A stretch of 64,000 bases of DNA from Lunularia cruciata (lineage: Eukaryota; Streptophyta; Marchantiopsida; Lunulariales; Lunulariaceae). This document shows, in pieces, positions 34,864 through 46,894 of the stretch (the first letter of the stretch is position 1; each line of letters opens with the position of its first letter). The notes beneath the pieces are model-generated. The model was given only the letters and a program-made list of their open reading frames with translations, was not told where the DNA came from and ran no database searches. The DNA lies in NCBI GenBank assembly GCA_948567375.1, contig OX419755.1:71428944-71492943 (forward strand). The letters are read 5' to 3'. The translations under genes and the position numbers were made by a program.

Positions 34864-36714
34864 TGTGACAACCCGGCAAATATCACTTTTGCGGTAATTG
34901 GGTAAGTAAAGTTCGTTCCCGTAGAGATACTATGCAAAAATGTCCAAATACAAAGTCAAAAGTCACAATTGCAGTTCTTCTTGGTTTCTTCTTTAATCTC
35001 TCAGGTAGAAACTACACCCAGAAGAGAGAAACAAGCTCACAATCTTGACAACTTGTCATGAATACACCCCTATAATCACATCATAGCAAATTCTATCCAA
35101 ACAACTCTTGATTGTGATGATTCAGATTCTCCCAAAGACGGCACTTCAATGCAAAGAACAATTTTGCCTCAAAATTGTGTTCCACCCCTCCATTGAAGGC
35201 ACAACTTCCTTGATCGAAATTGCTTCACATCAACTTCGTGTTGCATTCACAAATGCAGAATACTACCAACACTACATTCCTCTCAGATCTGTCAGGCATT
35301 GCTCCAATGCATTTCACTCAGGATCAAATACACAGAATGAAGATCAAGGTTGTAGATTCCAACATCCACAGACATATTGACTTGCCCTTTGGAATTCTAC
35401 ACACACTCACAACTACAAACACAAAATTGACAATCGGAATTAAGCTTAAGCGACGAGCACTAAGAACAACACTTCGTTTTATCTATCTTCAGAAATATGA
35501 ATACTGAATAACATTGTCCTGTAAATGCTCCCCTTAAATACTGAAGCAAAGGGCAGTCCTTCCTACCTATGCACCGCTTCCTAACATCTCTTCCTACCTA
35601 CAGATCCCAATTGACAATCTATCTCTTCATATTTGCCTCTTCTTATCTCAAAATTGACACTTATCCCGATCCAATGTCTACCTCATCATCGGCTTCCAAA
35701 CCCGATGATCTTCCTACTACTTCTCCTTCTTTGGGTATAGCTAATTCTACCAATTCCTTCACTATTTCTACTACTTCTACACTACAATCTACAATTGAGC
35801 TCATGTGTAATCCATCTACATCCTTATCTCCTGATCCACTCTTCTCTAATATATCAAATAACAAGTCCGATGACACCTGTACTCCTACTTCTGCAACATC
35901 GGGTCTAATTACAATCAATTACTTTGCTAATTCTACTATATCCTCATCACAAATTGTAATTGAAAGCATGGGTACACTATTTACATCTTCAATTTGTAAC
36001 ACACTTTCCCCTAATCGCTCATGTTATTGACCCGGAGACACTTACAATCTGATCTTGCACTTTGGGTTTATTCACTACTACTACTTCTCTTTCAATTCTT
36101 GTTCCATCTTCAATTGGAACTGAAATTGAAGTCACGTGTATCCTAACTATCTATTCTTTTTCTATCCTAGCTCTCTCTAATGGCTCTAGCAAGATTCTCG
36201 AATTCATCTTCATTGCACTCCGAGGTCCAACTATCTCAGATACAATCATCTTTGTCTTGAGTCGAAGAAGCCTCTAACCCGAAGTTGTGTAAACCTGAAG
36301 TCCGAAGTCCGAAGTCCGAAGACGCCAACCCGAAGACACTAAACTACTTTGTACAGTTACTCACAAAACTTTAAATACTTGTAACTTCTTCTACAGACCT
36401 CCAAACTTTGCGATTTTGGTGGCAAAAGAAAGCCCTGAACGAGACGCTTCCAACGAGATATAGTACACTTGATTTGGACTTGTGAAAATTGAGATATAGC
36501 CCCCGCAAGAATCTCGACCTGTAACTTCCATTCCTCCTTCGGGTCTGCACTCTTTCAATCCTGGCTGAGTCCTTCATTTGACACAAAGTCGACTTCTTTG
36601 GGCTTGATCAAAATACAAATTTCCTCTCATTTCTTCTCCATTTGGTTTCAATTTGGTTTTAGCAAGGCACTTCTTCTTCAAAACTCGTCCAAAATGAAAA
36701 ATATGGGTACCACA
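34864..36714 (-). repeat. Short solo LTR of C type (1.85 kb)
   Basis: It has the same termini as C's LTRs (TGTGAC on the left in +, GGGTACCACA on the right) and a 5-bp duplication with one mismatch (GAAGT 34859-34863, AAAGT 36715-36719). It is very close to the 62260 copy at its R-U5 end. Relative to the 3.85-kb LTRs it lacks about 2 kb of the U3 frame. A heptanucleotide GAAGTCC repeat lies at about 36297-36323. Confidence 0.85.
35661..35990 (-). pseudogene. C-terminal module of U3 ORF in short solo LTR
   Basis: Minus frame with DVAEVGVQVS, DILEKSGSGDKDVD, MSSIVDC and terminal DDEVDIGSG plus TAG. Just upstream (about 35990-35930) a second copy of the MLSITICDEDIVELAK-type unit occurs, so the module was partly duplicated in this variant. 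Homologous to the ends of the frames at 63892-63059 and 47910-47689. Confidence 0.6.
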
Positions 36715-36719
36715 AAAGT

Positions 36720-37480
36720 CTCTCCTTGTTCAAATTGGACTTCAGGGCGCTTCATGATGGTGATCGGAGTACCAATGCTCTTGACCTAAGGTTTTTTGGG
36801 TTTACTCACCTTGGCTTGGATCAGATTGGTTACTTTGGATCTAATGTCCACCAAAAACATTGGAGGCGTTATCTTTTCATCTTCCTCCAAACTCATCTCA
36901 TGAGTTCTTTGTACTACCTCTTGGATTTGTTCCTGCAAGGCTTTGGCTTTGGCTTTTGCTAGGATCTTTTCTTCCTTCGCATAAAGTATTGCTTTTAGGT
37001 GTAGCTTCTTTGCCTTTTGTGATGACAAAGAAGTTGTACTCACTATCTTTGGGATCACACTTCTCCTTGCCCAAGCATGTCTCAACCTTCAAAATTTTGA
37101 GGTCCGGCCATTCTCCTTCCAAAGCTGGACTCCTTTCTTGAGGTCTCTCTCCTCAAGTGTTATACAATTCACATTAGTATCCCCTTTTGACTGAATTGTA
37201 ACACACGCAGTTGGGATTTGTACATAGTTCATTGGTGGCTTTGGGTTAGGTGGTTGCGGGCATTAATTTCCAATGTGGCCGATCCTTTACAATTTTCACA
37301 AAATGGAACATACCCAACCTAGCACCTTGGCTCAAGAAAATTTAAAGACCAATGGCCCATAGAGCCACAATTACAACAAGCACCCAATACAACATTCTGA
37401 GGCATATTTTGACCACCCATTGGTAGTCTTTGTTGAGGAGCATTGTTTTTATTGTACTCCTTAGGTCCATATCTCAGACC
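36720..37480 (-). pseudogene. gag 3' part of element C with knuckles
   Basis: Minus, downstream of the B2 insertion: CCNCGSMGHWSLNF at about 37381-37340 (CX2CX4H, last Cys lost), then VPFCENCKGSATL at about 37305-37270, the second knuckle. A lysine-rich helical stretch follows (37085-36786: KAKALQEQIQEVV). The arrangement matches element D's gag at 53950-54290. Broken by stops. Confidence 0.7.
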
Positions 37481-38169
37481 TGTGAGCCAACATGTCTCTC
37501 ACTCAGGATGAACCTTTGATGGCTATTATGGTAGCCCACCATGGACTAAGAAGGCAAAGAACCCTAACTCCATCATACTCCTCCAAGGCTAACACTCTAA
37601 TACTCAAGACATTGCTCACTAGAGAACTCAATAAGAGAGATAGTTGCAAATGAAAGGATGATGAGTACTTCCTCACCCCTTGTTTATATACTCATGAAAT
37701 AGTTACACACCAAAGTTACTATTACTAGAGTAACTCAAGTTATTAGGCTAGAAGGCAAGTAAAGTCAAAAAGTATAAAAGAATATCTATCCATATGGGAA
37801 TATTCCACAAAGCATGTGATCTTATCTTGACCCAACCACCAAGTCAAGGATTCCTTCACATGGGCTATCCTTGTACTATAGAAGAATTCAAAACAAAAAG
37901 GATTGCAAGCCCAAGAGTTCTCAACTCTTTCTTCAAAACTAAACACCTAGGAATAATACCAAGTCAACACACTAGAATCCAAAATAATGGTGCTCATCTT
38001 TTCCACTTCCTCTAAAGTAAGGTCCCCTCTATCTTAGCTATGAGTAACTTTAGCTAATCATGAATAATGTAGAACCATCATTTATCTCTATATAAATAAT
38101 ATCTCTCAAGTACTTGTAATACCAAGCTAAATATCACAATATCACACTCATGCACAAATGTGTGTTACA
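37481..38169 (-). repeat. 3' LTR of B2
   Basis: 689 bp. On + it starts TGTGAGCC and ends GTGTTACA. Preceded on minus by the purine tract TAGTTTGGAGGTAAA (38184-38170). Confidence 0.9.
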
Positions 38170-38184
38170 TTTACCTCCAAACTA

Positions 38185-39200
38185 AGTTTTCACTTTGTCC
38201 TCAAAGTGAAAGTCTCTCTACCTTCTATGATACATCTTTAACTTATCATGGTTAATTTTATCAAAGTGTCTTCCTCCCAAATCCTTGAGATCATAGGTGT
38301 AATTGGCCCACACATTCTCCAATGTACTTAGGTAAAAACTTCTTTTGTACTCTCTTGAATCAAATAGAATCAAACAAAATTACCCAATCACCTTCTTTAT
38401 GAGGCTCCACCTTCTTCTTGCCTTGCATCTTCTCATAGCTCTCCTTTTGTTTCCTTTGGGCTTGCTACACTCAAACCATAACAATTGCTCTTGCCTCTTC
38501 CAACTCCATGAGTTGTACTTTCCTTTGACTTCTCTGCATCACCTCCTTGTGTTTTCTTCAATCTTTTATGAATGCTTTGGAAGGTAGGAAGATCAAAGTG
38601 AATAGGTAGGGTAAAATCAATACCATATACCAATTGAAATGGAGAATATCTGGTGGGAGTCTTCATGGTTATCCTATACTCCCACAAAAATGCATGAATC
38701 CTCTTGTCCCAATGATATTTAGCCCCGTCCATTTCTACATCTTTGGCCAATATCATGCACAAGGTCTGATTGGTTCTCTCTGCCAAGCCATTGGAATTTC
38801 TCTTATAGGATGTAGTTACTCTATGTATGATAGAGAAATGTCGTAGCATGGCTGTAGTGATGCTTGCTATAAACTCTCCTCCTCTATCAAAAACCAACTC
38901 CAAAGGGCATCCAAACCTAGTGATAATGTGTTCATAAAAAAATCTACCAACTTCATCTTCATTCTTGTCCCACAATGGTCTAGCCTCACTCCACTTGGTA
39001 AGGTAATTAGTGACTACCACAAATGTACCAATTGTTCCTCGGGGTTCTATTGAGAGGACCTACAAAATCAATTCCCCATTGCTCAAAAGGTCCTAGCAAT
39101 AGAATTGATCTAAGTGGTGGAGTGGATGTAGACTTTCTAGCAAAAGCTTGGCAAACATGACAAGTTTTGCAATAATCAAGAAAATCCTTGAAAATCTCTC
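38185..39200 (-). pseudogene. Integrase of B2
   Basis: The open frame 39020-38433 holds the core with LVFDRGGEF and GLAERTNQ. The first catalytic Asp (WGIDFVGPL) and the CKTCHVC finger lie in the overlapping frame ending near 39007. The C-terminal domain is degraded at about 38430-38185. Compared with B1, VSDRGG has become VFDRGG, with the Asp kept. Confidence 0.85.
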
Positions 39201-40450
39201 TCATATGGTAACTTGCATCTAGAATCTTGAAAGCAATCACCTTTCCTATGAAGTGTCCTCCACATACTAAACCTTCATGAAACTCCTTTATGATTAGGAT
39301 AGAATCTTCCTTACCTACTGCTCTTTGAAGTAGACCATCTGCTCGTTGGTGAAAAAGAATATCCTCTACTATTGTGTAAGGTCTAGATCGTGCTGCAAAG
39401 GCCTTCCTCTCCCTAGCATGCATCCCTTTTGGATAGTTACCTCTTGTCACAAAATCCACAATCTCCTTGTACTCCATTGGAACCTCTTGAGTGATTGAGA
39501 TTGTCATGAGCTCCTCATCCAGGAAGGAATCATCCATTGGTTCATCTCCATCATGATCATAGGCCATAGATAGCAAATCTGCATTTACATGTTTCTTTGT
39601 TGGCATATTCTCAATGGTGTAGTCATACTCAGACAAGAGTATCATCCACCTTGCTAGTCTCCCTTCCACATTAGGCTTGTTGAAGATGTACTTCAAAGCC
39701 ATGTGATCTGTGATAATGGCGGCTCTCCCTCCAATCAAGTAGTGTTTAAACTTCTTGAGACCAAAGATCACTGCCAACCCTTCTCTCTTTGTGACAAAGT
39801 AGTTCTTCTCTACTGAAATCATCTGCCTTCTAGCATAAGCTATTGGATGATCATGCCCATCTTGGTCTAATTGACTAAGAGTGCATCCTATAGCTACATT
39901 AGAAATATCAACGTAGAGGATGAAAGGCTTACTCCAATCAAGTTTAGCAAGAATTGGAGCTACAACAAGGGATTGCTTGAGCTCCTCAAAAGCTTTGAGA
40001 GCCTCCTTGTCTTCTAAATCACCATGTAATCTACACCCTTCTTCATGTAGATGGTCTATGCATAAGCTTGTTGGAAAATGAGAAGATGAACCTCCTATAG
40101 TACCCAACTATCTCCAAGTATTGGTGTAATTTTGTCAAGCTTGAAGGGAATGGAAGGTCTGAGATTTTCCTCACCTTCTCAAGATCAATTGCTATTCCAT
40201 CCTTGGAGATGATGTGCCCCAAAAGTAGACCTTCTTCACATCCAAAAATGCACTTCTCTGAGTTGAGTGATGCATTTGCCTCATCCAAGCGTTGCAAGAC
40301 CTTGATTAAGTGATCAAAGTGCTCCTCCTTGCTCCCATAAACACAAAAGTCATCAATGAAGTATCTCACAAATTTCCCAACAAAAGGTTCAATTACCTTG
40401 TTCATGAACTGTTGGAATATGGCTAGAGCATTGCAAAGCCCAAAAGGCAC
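39007..40450 (-). pseudogene. RT palm, RNase H and integrase finger of B2
   Basis: Frame 40450-40043: MPFGLCNALAIFQQF, catalytic FIDDFCVYG (intact; about 40345-40371), LLGHIISKDGIAID. Frame 40107-39007, 366 codons: RNase H with ITDHMALKYIF and YDYTIENMPTKKHVNADLL, then the integrase finger HEGLVCGGH...CKTCHVC and WGIDFVGPL. The two frames overlap through one frameshift. This is the best-preserved pol stretch in the window. Confidence 0.88.
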
Positions 40451-40568
40451 AACCTTGAAATCATAAGTTCTCCAAGGTGTGGTGAATGTGGTGAGTTGTT
40501 GATGCTTTGGTGCAATCTTGATTTGGTTATATCCACTATAACCATCTCAAAACTATACCTCTCATGAC

Positions 40569-41885
40569 CTACAACCTCGCCAAGATCTCATCAATGAATG
40601 GTAATGGGTAGTAGTCCTTCTTTGTAACAACATTGAGCTTCTTGTAATCCACACATACTTGAAGCTGGCCATTCTTTTTTGTCACAATCACAATTGGAGA
40701 CACCCATTCTGAATTCTCCACCTCAAAGATAAATTTGGCCTCCTTGAGCTTATCAATCTCCTCCTTCACAACCAAAGATATTGGTGGGCTGATGCAATGT
40801 TGCTTTTGGCGGATTGGTCTTGCCTGTGACTCCACCTCTATCTTGTGCTTCTCCAAGGTGACTTCCTTCAAATCCTTGTAACTGAAAGCAAACACATGGA
40901 TGGACTTGTGGAAAATCTTCTCAAATCTCACCTTCTCCTCCTTGGTAACATTTGGGCCATACTTGAGGGTACCTAACATTCTTTCTACCTCCTCAAGTGT
41001 CAATGGTGATTTATCTAGGTCCTTCAAAACCTCTGGCTTAGGTGAAAAATCCATAGCACACAAGGGATACATATCTGAATCCAATTCAAATTCATCTTCT
41101 TTTGTGGAAATCTCCTCTTCCAAGCTTGTGTCCACACCTAAAGCTCCTTCTTCAGAATCTGATTCCCAATAATCAAAAGATGATATATCTGAATGTGACG
41201 TGTTGGTGGTGTTAGTCACAGGAACTATGACTCTATGGTTTGATGGCCCAATCCTCAAATACTCTTTGTGCCATTGATCAGTTGTGCGTACTGCTCTCAA
41301 CCATGGCCTCCCAAGAAGTAAGTCATAGCTTGAATCCTTCAAGATTTGGAAAGTCATGAGATTTTGAACTCCCATAAATGAAACTACCACTTTATCCATC
41401 ACCCTTACTAGTCGAACTTGTTGCTTATTTACCATGCTCACTACAAATGTTGAAGGTCTTGAGGGTATCATATCCAACTTCTTCATCAACCTTTTTGACA
41501 TGGCATTCACTGTTGATCCTCTATCAACCAATGCATCCTTGATGTTGTGACTATTTACTCTCACATCAATCTTGGAGGCATATTCACAAGCCTCCTATGG
41601 TGCTGGTTTGGCATCCACCACCCCCATTAATATTGGAACTTTTGCCTTCTTCTTCCTCTTGCTCCTTGTAGAACTCAAACCACCTCTAAGCTCCTTTCTT
41701 AAAGTAGGATTCAAAGCAATCAATTGGCCCACTGTGATGTTAGCCTTGTGACTACCAACATCCTCCAAGACATTATAGTTCCATTGTTGCTTTGAGATCA
41801 AGAAGTCCTCCATCTCCAACTTCTTCCTTGGAGCCTTTGTTGTTGATGGTGTTGAAGTTCTTGTGCAAGTGCTCTTAATAGGCAT
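40569..41885 (-). pseudogene. Protease and RT N-terminal part of B2
   Basis: Frame 41564-40569: protease site LVDRGSTVNAM (G to R against B1's DGG), then SSYDLLLGRPWLRAVRT, a Ser/Glu-rich linker and RT start WVSPIVIVTKKNGQLQVCVDY. Frame 41885-41595 is the basic Gag-protease linker (PSTTKAPRKKLEMEDF). The frame ends at 40569 because of a shift near the palm. Confidence 0.85.
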
Positions 41886-42021
41886 AGGAGTATCTTAGCT
41901 AGGAGTAAATCCTTGAGAAGAGTGCACATTCTCTGCAAAACAAGTTCTTTTCTTCTCTTGTGCCAAAAGCTCCAAATTAAGACTCTTGGAGTTTCAGCAC
42001 TCTCCCTTCTCATACTTGCTC

Positions 42022-43025
42022 TCAACCACATCTATAGATGCTATCCTCTTTCCTTTTTTGGATTAGGAGCCACTTGGGTTTCATTACCTCCTTCTTTTCC
42101 TCTATTGGCTCCCTCATAACCCCTTCCTCCATAGTAAGTGGAATTTGGGCAATTCCTTTGGATATGGCCTCTTTCTCCAAAACAATTCCTCTCATTGAAA
42201 TTGTTGGTTGGTTGGCCTCCTCTATATGATAACTTCTATAACTCCTAGGCACTCTCCCCACATTCTGATCCACCTCTCTTCTCTCCCATAGTTGCACCAC
42301 ATTGATCTTGAGATCTGCAAGTTGTTCTGTGATGGTTTGAAGTGGATCCTTTGGTGGAGGTGCAAGAACTGGAGCAACTACTTCTTGTGATGCAACCTTT
42401 GCCACCAAAGTATCAAAAGTTCCACCATACTTGTAACCTTGAGGAGGATGCAAAACCTCCTTCACCACCAAATCACTCTCATATCCTTCCAAACTCTCCT
42501 CCATACGAATTGCAATCTTGATAGCTTCAACCTTGGAAGAAGGTTTCTTGTATCTCACCTTGCTTCTAATTTGTGGTCTCAACCTCTCCCACAAAATTCC
42601 TGGTGAGCATGGCTCCTATGCCAATCATAGTAGTCTCCACATCATCCCCACCCTTCCTCAACTCTATGCAAAATCTAGACTCTAACTTTTCCACTCTTTC
42701 CATATAGACTCTCACTTTCTCTCCATCTCCTTGTTTGAGAAAGATAACCTCACTCATCAACTCTCACAACTCTATCTGGAAGAAAGTTCTCAATGAGTGC
42801 TGAAGTCAAACTCTCCCAAGACTCTTCTTCCCCATCTCTCCTCTTTTTTTTTGGGTATTTTGACTCATACCATGTAAGTGTTGCATCCTCAAAGAAATCT
42901 GGTAATAATGAGGTCCACTCATTCTTCCTCATCTCATTTTTTCCTATGCAAGCTCTCTTGAAGTCTCTCACAAAGGCCTCCACATCTTCTCCATCCTTGC
43001 CAAAGAAAACCGTAAGTTTCCCCAT
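42022..43025 (-). pseudogene. gag of B2
   Basis: Starts MGKLTVFFGKDGED at 43025. Capsid domain with ATLTWYESKY and ALIENFLPD, frameshift near 42750, then EVIFLKQGDGEKVRVY and IRSKVRYKKPSSKVEAI. The nucleocapsid knuckle is in a shifted frame at about 42190-42150 (NCFGERGHIQRNC, one residue short). No internal TGA at the B1 position. Confidence 0.82.
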
Positions 43026-43269
43026 CTTAACCCCTCACTATCTTTCTTTTCTCTCAATTTTTTTCTTTTTTTCTTTTTTTCTCTCACTCTATAACTAATA
43101 GAGTATATACATGACTAACACCATCTAAGAATAATCCACTCTAGGGAACAAAAAAGTTTTAGGTTACTCCAAAATTTATAGAGCAACATCAAATCCTAGA
43201 GTGCATATTAATCAAACTCATGGATTGTTTATCCATAAGTTGAAAGATTATCTCCATCACTAATCTTGA

Positions 43270-43740
43270 GAACTAGCTGATGAAGGTGGTAGTATTTTTG
43301 TAGCTATATTAAGACTCTCTCCAAGATCCTTCACCAAAGTCTCCAAAAGTGCTTTTACTCTACTACACTCATGTCCTTTTGAAAGTCATTCCACTCCACA
43401 AACCTCACATAACTCCTTGGTCTGAGATCTTCTCTCTCCCAATCTTGGTGAAGAAGGTCCAACATGAAAACCCAAGTCAAGTAAGCCTCTCTTTTCTCTC
43501 AATCTCTTGCTCTCAAAAGTCAATGGATATGAACTTTCCTTATGTCCCTTCTCTCCACATAAAAAGCACTTAGATTCACTCTTTCCTCCAAGTGGTGTAG
43601 GTTTTTGGATCCTCTTAACAATCTCTTCATATTCTATTCTAAACCCTCTTCTTCTCAAATCCACCCCTACAATCACCTCAAACTCTTGGGAACCTTGCAT
43701 AGCCTTAATTAACACTCTTGGTGACCCATTATGTTCCTAA
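43270..43740 (-). pseudogene. Leader ORF 2 of B2, zinc-knuckle protein
   Basis: Open from about 43740 to 43386: IKAMQGSQEFEVIVGVDL, CFLCGEKGHKESSY (last Cys changed to Tyr), CEVCGVE then a TGA. The frame resumes to SSASSQD and TAG at about 43266. It lacks the extra PKGH unit of B1. It is collinear with 17551-18094, so the frame belonged to the common ancestor of the family. Confidence 0.6.
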
Positions 43741-44329
43741 GATGAGTCTTAACACTCAAACATGCTTTTTGTTGCTCTCACACTCCTCATGCATGAAATC
43801 TAAACTTTGCAGAATTAACACTTCCTCACAATGTAAGTCAAATATTGCAACTTGTACATCACAATCCTTTGAAAATTTTTCACACTTGATCACAACTCCA
43901 AGGTGTCTTTGCTTGAAAAATTTCAGATTTTTTTATCAAGCCATTTGGCCTAGACACCTTTCTTTTCAGCACACACATTTCAGATTTGGTCTGAAAACTA
44001 CCCCTCACTTTAAAGACTTATAACTCTCTGCTCAAGAATGATCTTTGTCTAATTTTTGGATCAAAAAATAGAATAAAATAAACTTAATTTTTATAGAAAT
44101 TTTCAGCACAATCTAGTGAAAATTGAAGAAATGACATACTCTGTACAATTTTTCAGAGAGTATGCAGTTGTAGGAGCAGTTTACCCAATCAACTTTCAAA
44201 AATTATACCCTTGTGTGCATAGCAGCTTTCACAATAATTTCAAGTGTGCTAACTGAAGGATAACCCAAGCTATCATGTGTAGAAATTTCAAGTCCAGATC
44301 CTAAATGTGAGATTTTTCCCAAAATCACC
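43741..44329 (-). other. Leader of B2 between small ORFs
   Basis: Homologous to 16963-17550 of B1; no frame supported. Confidence 0.5.
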
Positions 44330-44548
44330 TTAATCTCCAAAATCTGCAATCCACCTCACACAATCTCTCCAAATCCTCCAAGTGTACAAGATGTACAAAA
44401 TCACTTCAAAGACATCATAATGAACTATAGGGTATATAAATGAGTCCAAATTCTCTAACATAAGTTCAGCCCTCTCTTCCCCTAAAGTTCTCTCCAAGTG
44501 AGCTCTCATAGACTCCTTCTGTCTAATATAGAATTGTATGCGGAACAT
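44330..44548 (-). CDS. Leader ORF 1 of B2 (small, unknown)
   Basis: 73 codons from ATG at 44548, MFRIQFYIRQKESMRAH to WIADFGD. Homologous to 16792-16962, with mainly conservative changes. Unknown family; the coding claim rests on conservation between B1 and B2. Confidence 0.4.
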   Translation of the reverse strand: MFRIQFYIRQKESMRAHLERTLGEERAELMLENLDSFIYPIVHYDVFEVILYILYTWRIWRDCVRWIADFGD

Positions 44549-44567
44549 TATCTTGCCATTTAGAGAG

Positions 44568-44589
44568 GTCTTTGCAACGGAACCAAAAA
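44568..44589 (-). other. Primer binding site of B2
   Basis: On minus, TTTTTGGTTCCGTTGCAAAG follows the LTR end. TGGTTCCGTTGC is close to the start of the tRNA-Asp primer site, as in B1. Confidence 0.55.
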
Positions 44590-45279
44590 TGTGAGACGGC
44601 CTATCTCTCACTCAAGATGAATCTCTGATGGCTTTTATGGTAGCACACCATGGACTAAGAAGATAAAGAACCCCAACTCCATCATACTCCTCCAAGGCTA
44701 ACACTCTAATACTCAAGACATTGCTCACTAGAGAACTCAATGAGAGAGATAGTTGCAAATGAAAGGATGATGAGTACTTCCTCACCCCTTGTTTATACAT
44801 TTTTGAAATAATTATGCACCAAAGTTACTAATTATTAGAGTAACTCAAGTTTCTAGGCTAAAAGTCAAGTAAAGTCAAAAAGTATAAAGGAATAGCCATC
44901 CACATAGGAATATTCCACTAAGCATGTGATCTTATCTTGACCCAACCACTAAATCAAGGATTCCTTCACATGGGCTATCCTTGGACTATAATAAAATCCA
45001 AAACAAAAAGGCTTGCGGGCCCAAGAGTTCTCAACTCTTTCCTCAAAGCCAAAGACCTAAGAATAATACCAAGTCAACACACTAGAATCCAAAATAGTGG
45101 TGTTTATCTTTTCCACTTCCTCTAAAGTAAGGTCCCCTTTATCTCAGCTATGAGTAACTTTAGCCAATCATGACTTTTGTAGAACCATCATTTTTCTCTA
45201 TATAAATAATATCTCTCAAGTACATGTAATACCAAGCTAAATATCACAATATCACACACATGCACAAATGGGTGTTACA
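44590..45279 (-). repeat. 5' LTR of B2
   Basis: 690 bp; on minus it begins TGTAACACCCATTTGTGCAT and ends CTCACA. It abuts the GACC target copy at 45280-45283. Confidence 0.9.
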
Positions 45280-45283
45280 GACC

Positions 45284-46866
45284 CTAGTACAATGTGCTGG
45301 CCTAAGGATGTACCTCATGTTTGGTACACTACCTCTTCTTCCTCATTTTGGTCCCATCTTGAAACCAATCAATTTGTTGCATTGGAAATGCATTTTGGAT
45401 TAAACATTCTATATTGGCATGACTTGATTTCCACATGCAATGCACCATACATTTGACTGCCAAATGAAGGAGGCTTCTTTGGTCCTTAGCCCCCAATCAT
45501 TTGGATCTTAAAATCTGCAAACTCTTAATTAGAGTCTCCAGCTTATTGTCCATCTTATTTACACTTTTTGAAGATGCGGAGGATTCCTCCGAGAAGGGGA
45601 TGTCCTGCAAGAAGCTCCTTGTTTGGGCTTCTTGCCTTTCTTCTCCCTATTTCTTTGGTTTCTAGAAGAGTGAGAGTGGGCAGCCTTGTATTGGGCAACA
45701 TGTTTGAGAACTTTGTCTAGAGAAGTTACATTCCTCTCCATGGTAAAGATATGAATCTTTGGTGATAATCCTCTAAGGAACCAGGTGATGGCTTGGGCAT
45801 CGGAGTTACCCACTACACCAAATTGCTTTGGAATTTGGTTCAATAAGGCCATGAACCGCTCAGAGTAGTCTCTAAAATTCTCCTTCTTCCCTTGGTCCAA
45901 ATCATTGAGTGCCACAAAGACAATCACATCATAACTAACTTCCCAAAATCATTCTAGGAAGTTGTTTTGCAAGTTTGCCCAATCAGCTAGTCTGAACCCC
46001 TTCTTGGTTACATGTGTGTACTAACTCCAAGCTTTCTTTTGGAGCAGATTTGGAAAAACCCGTAAGCAATCCGTAGAGTCATGTTCCTTATTGGTGAAGG
46101 AAATGACCTCAAATTCTTCTATGAATTTATCAAGATCTTCATCTTATTCCTTCCCCTTATATTTTTGGTAGGCGTATCAAGTGATGAGCAACAAAGTCAT
46201 TCTTAAATTCTATGGAATAAACTATGGTAATGTTGAACTTGATGGCCTTGAAGAATTGACTAGAATTGATGCCATGTTGTTAGCCCATGGGTTCTAATTT
46301 ATCAAGTTTAAAGTTGGGTCTGTGTCAACAAATTCTTCTTCTATGGTTACGTTGACTTCAACCCAAAAAGGAAGAAGAGGTTCAACACCCTTAGAGTGCT
46401 CTTCAAGATCCCTTTGATCCAACCAAGGAATCATATGTAAGAGGTGTTGACAATCTTCTTCCATTAAGATTTGTGTTGTCTTCTCATGAATAAATTATTT
46501 TATAAAGCCACCTTCCTTGACAGCTTTGGAGGAAGTCGGGGTACTAGGACACAACAAATAGGTTTGTCTACTAGAGTCTTTCTTCTTCTTGCAATTTGGA
46601 GATGAAAAGTATCCTTGTCATCCAACTTTCCATTTCTTTTGTTCAAGCTCTTGCAAGGCTTCTTGAACTTTGTAAAGGAGCAGGAGATCCAATGCCTCCT
46701 CTTCAGATGCTTCACTTGTGGTTGGGTTCTTTTGGCGTTCTTCTTCTTCATGTTGCAAATTTTATTTACAAGCTCTCTCCTCCTATTGTTCTCTCAATGC
46801 AAACATTCATATTGATTGTGATCTTAGTGTGAGATTTGGCTTTGTATTCTTCCACTTCTAAAATTT
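45284..46866 (-). pseudogene. gag 5' part of element C
   Basis: Capsid domain readable on minus from about 46170: DEDLDKFIEEFEVISF, TKKGFRLADWANLQN, then the open frame 45927-45559 with VALNDLDQGKKENFRDYSERFMALL in part and WFLRGLSPKIHIFTMERN, a typical gypsy Gag. A basic tail follows. N-terminal pieces lie at 46751-46500. Interrupted at 45284/37480 by B2; the knuckles are at 37381-37270. Confidence 0.78.
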
Positions 46867-46867
46867 G

Positions 46868-46894
46868 TATTCCCGACAGTGGTGCCAAAAATCA
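46868..46894 (-). other. Primer binding site of C, tRNA-Asp-like
   Basis: On minus, TTGGCACCACTGTCGGGAAT lies a few bases inside the LTR end and matches about 12 of 17 positions of the tRNA-Asp primer site. Confidence 0.5.

Larger units (their letters stand above)
37481..45279 (-). mobile_element. Element B2: second B-family element
   Basis: Minus strand, 7.8 kb, LTRs 44590-45279 (5') and 37481-38169 (3'), target duplication GACC (37477-37480 and 45280-45283). The same order as B1 with leader ORFs, gag, protease, RT, RNase H and integrase. Its LTRs differ from each other visibly more than those of B1 (about 13 differences in the first 90 bases), so it is older. Inserted inside C's gag, same orientation. 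Confidence 0.92.
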
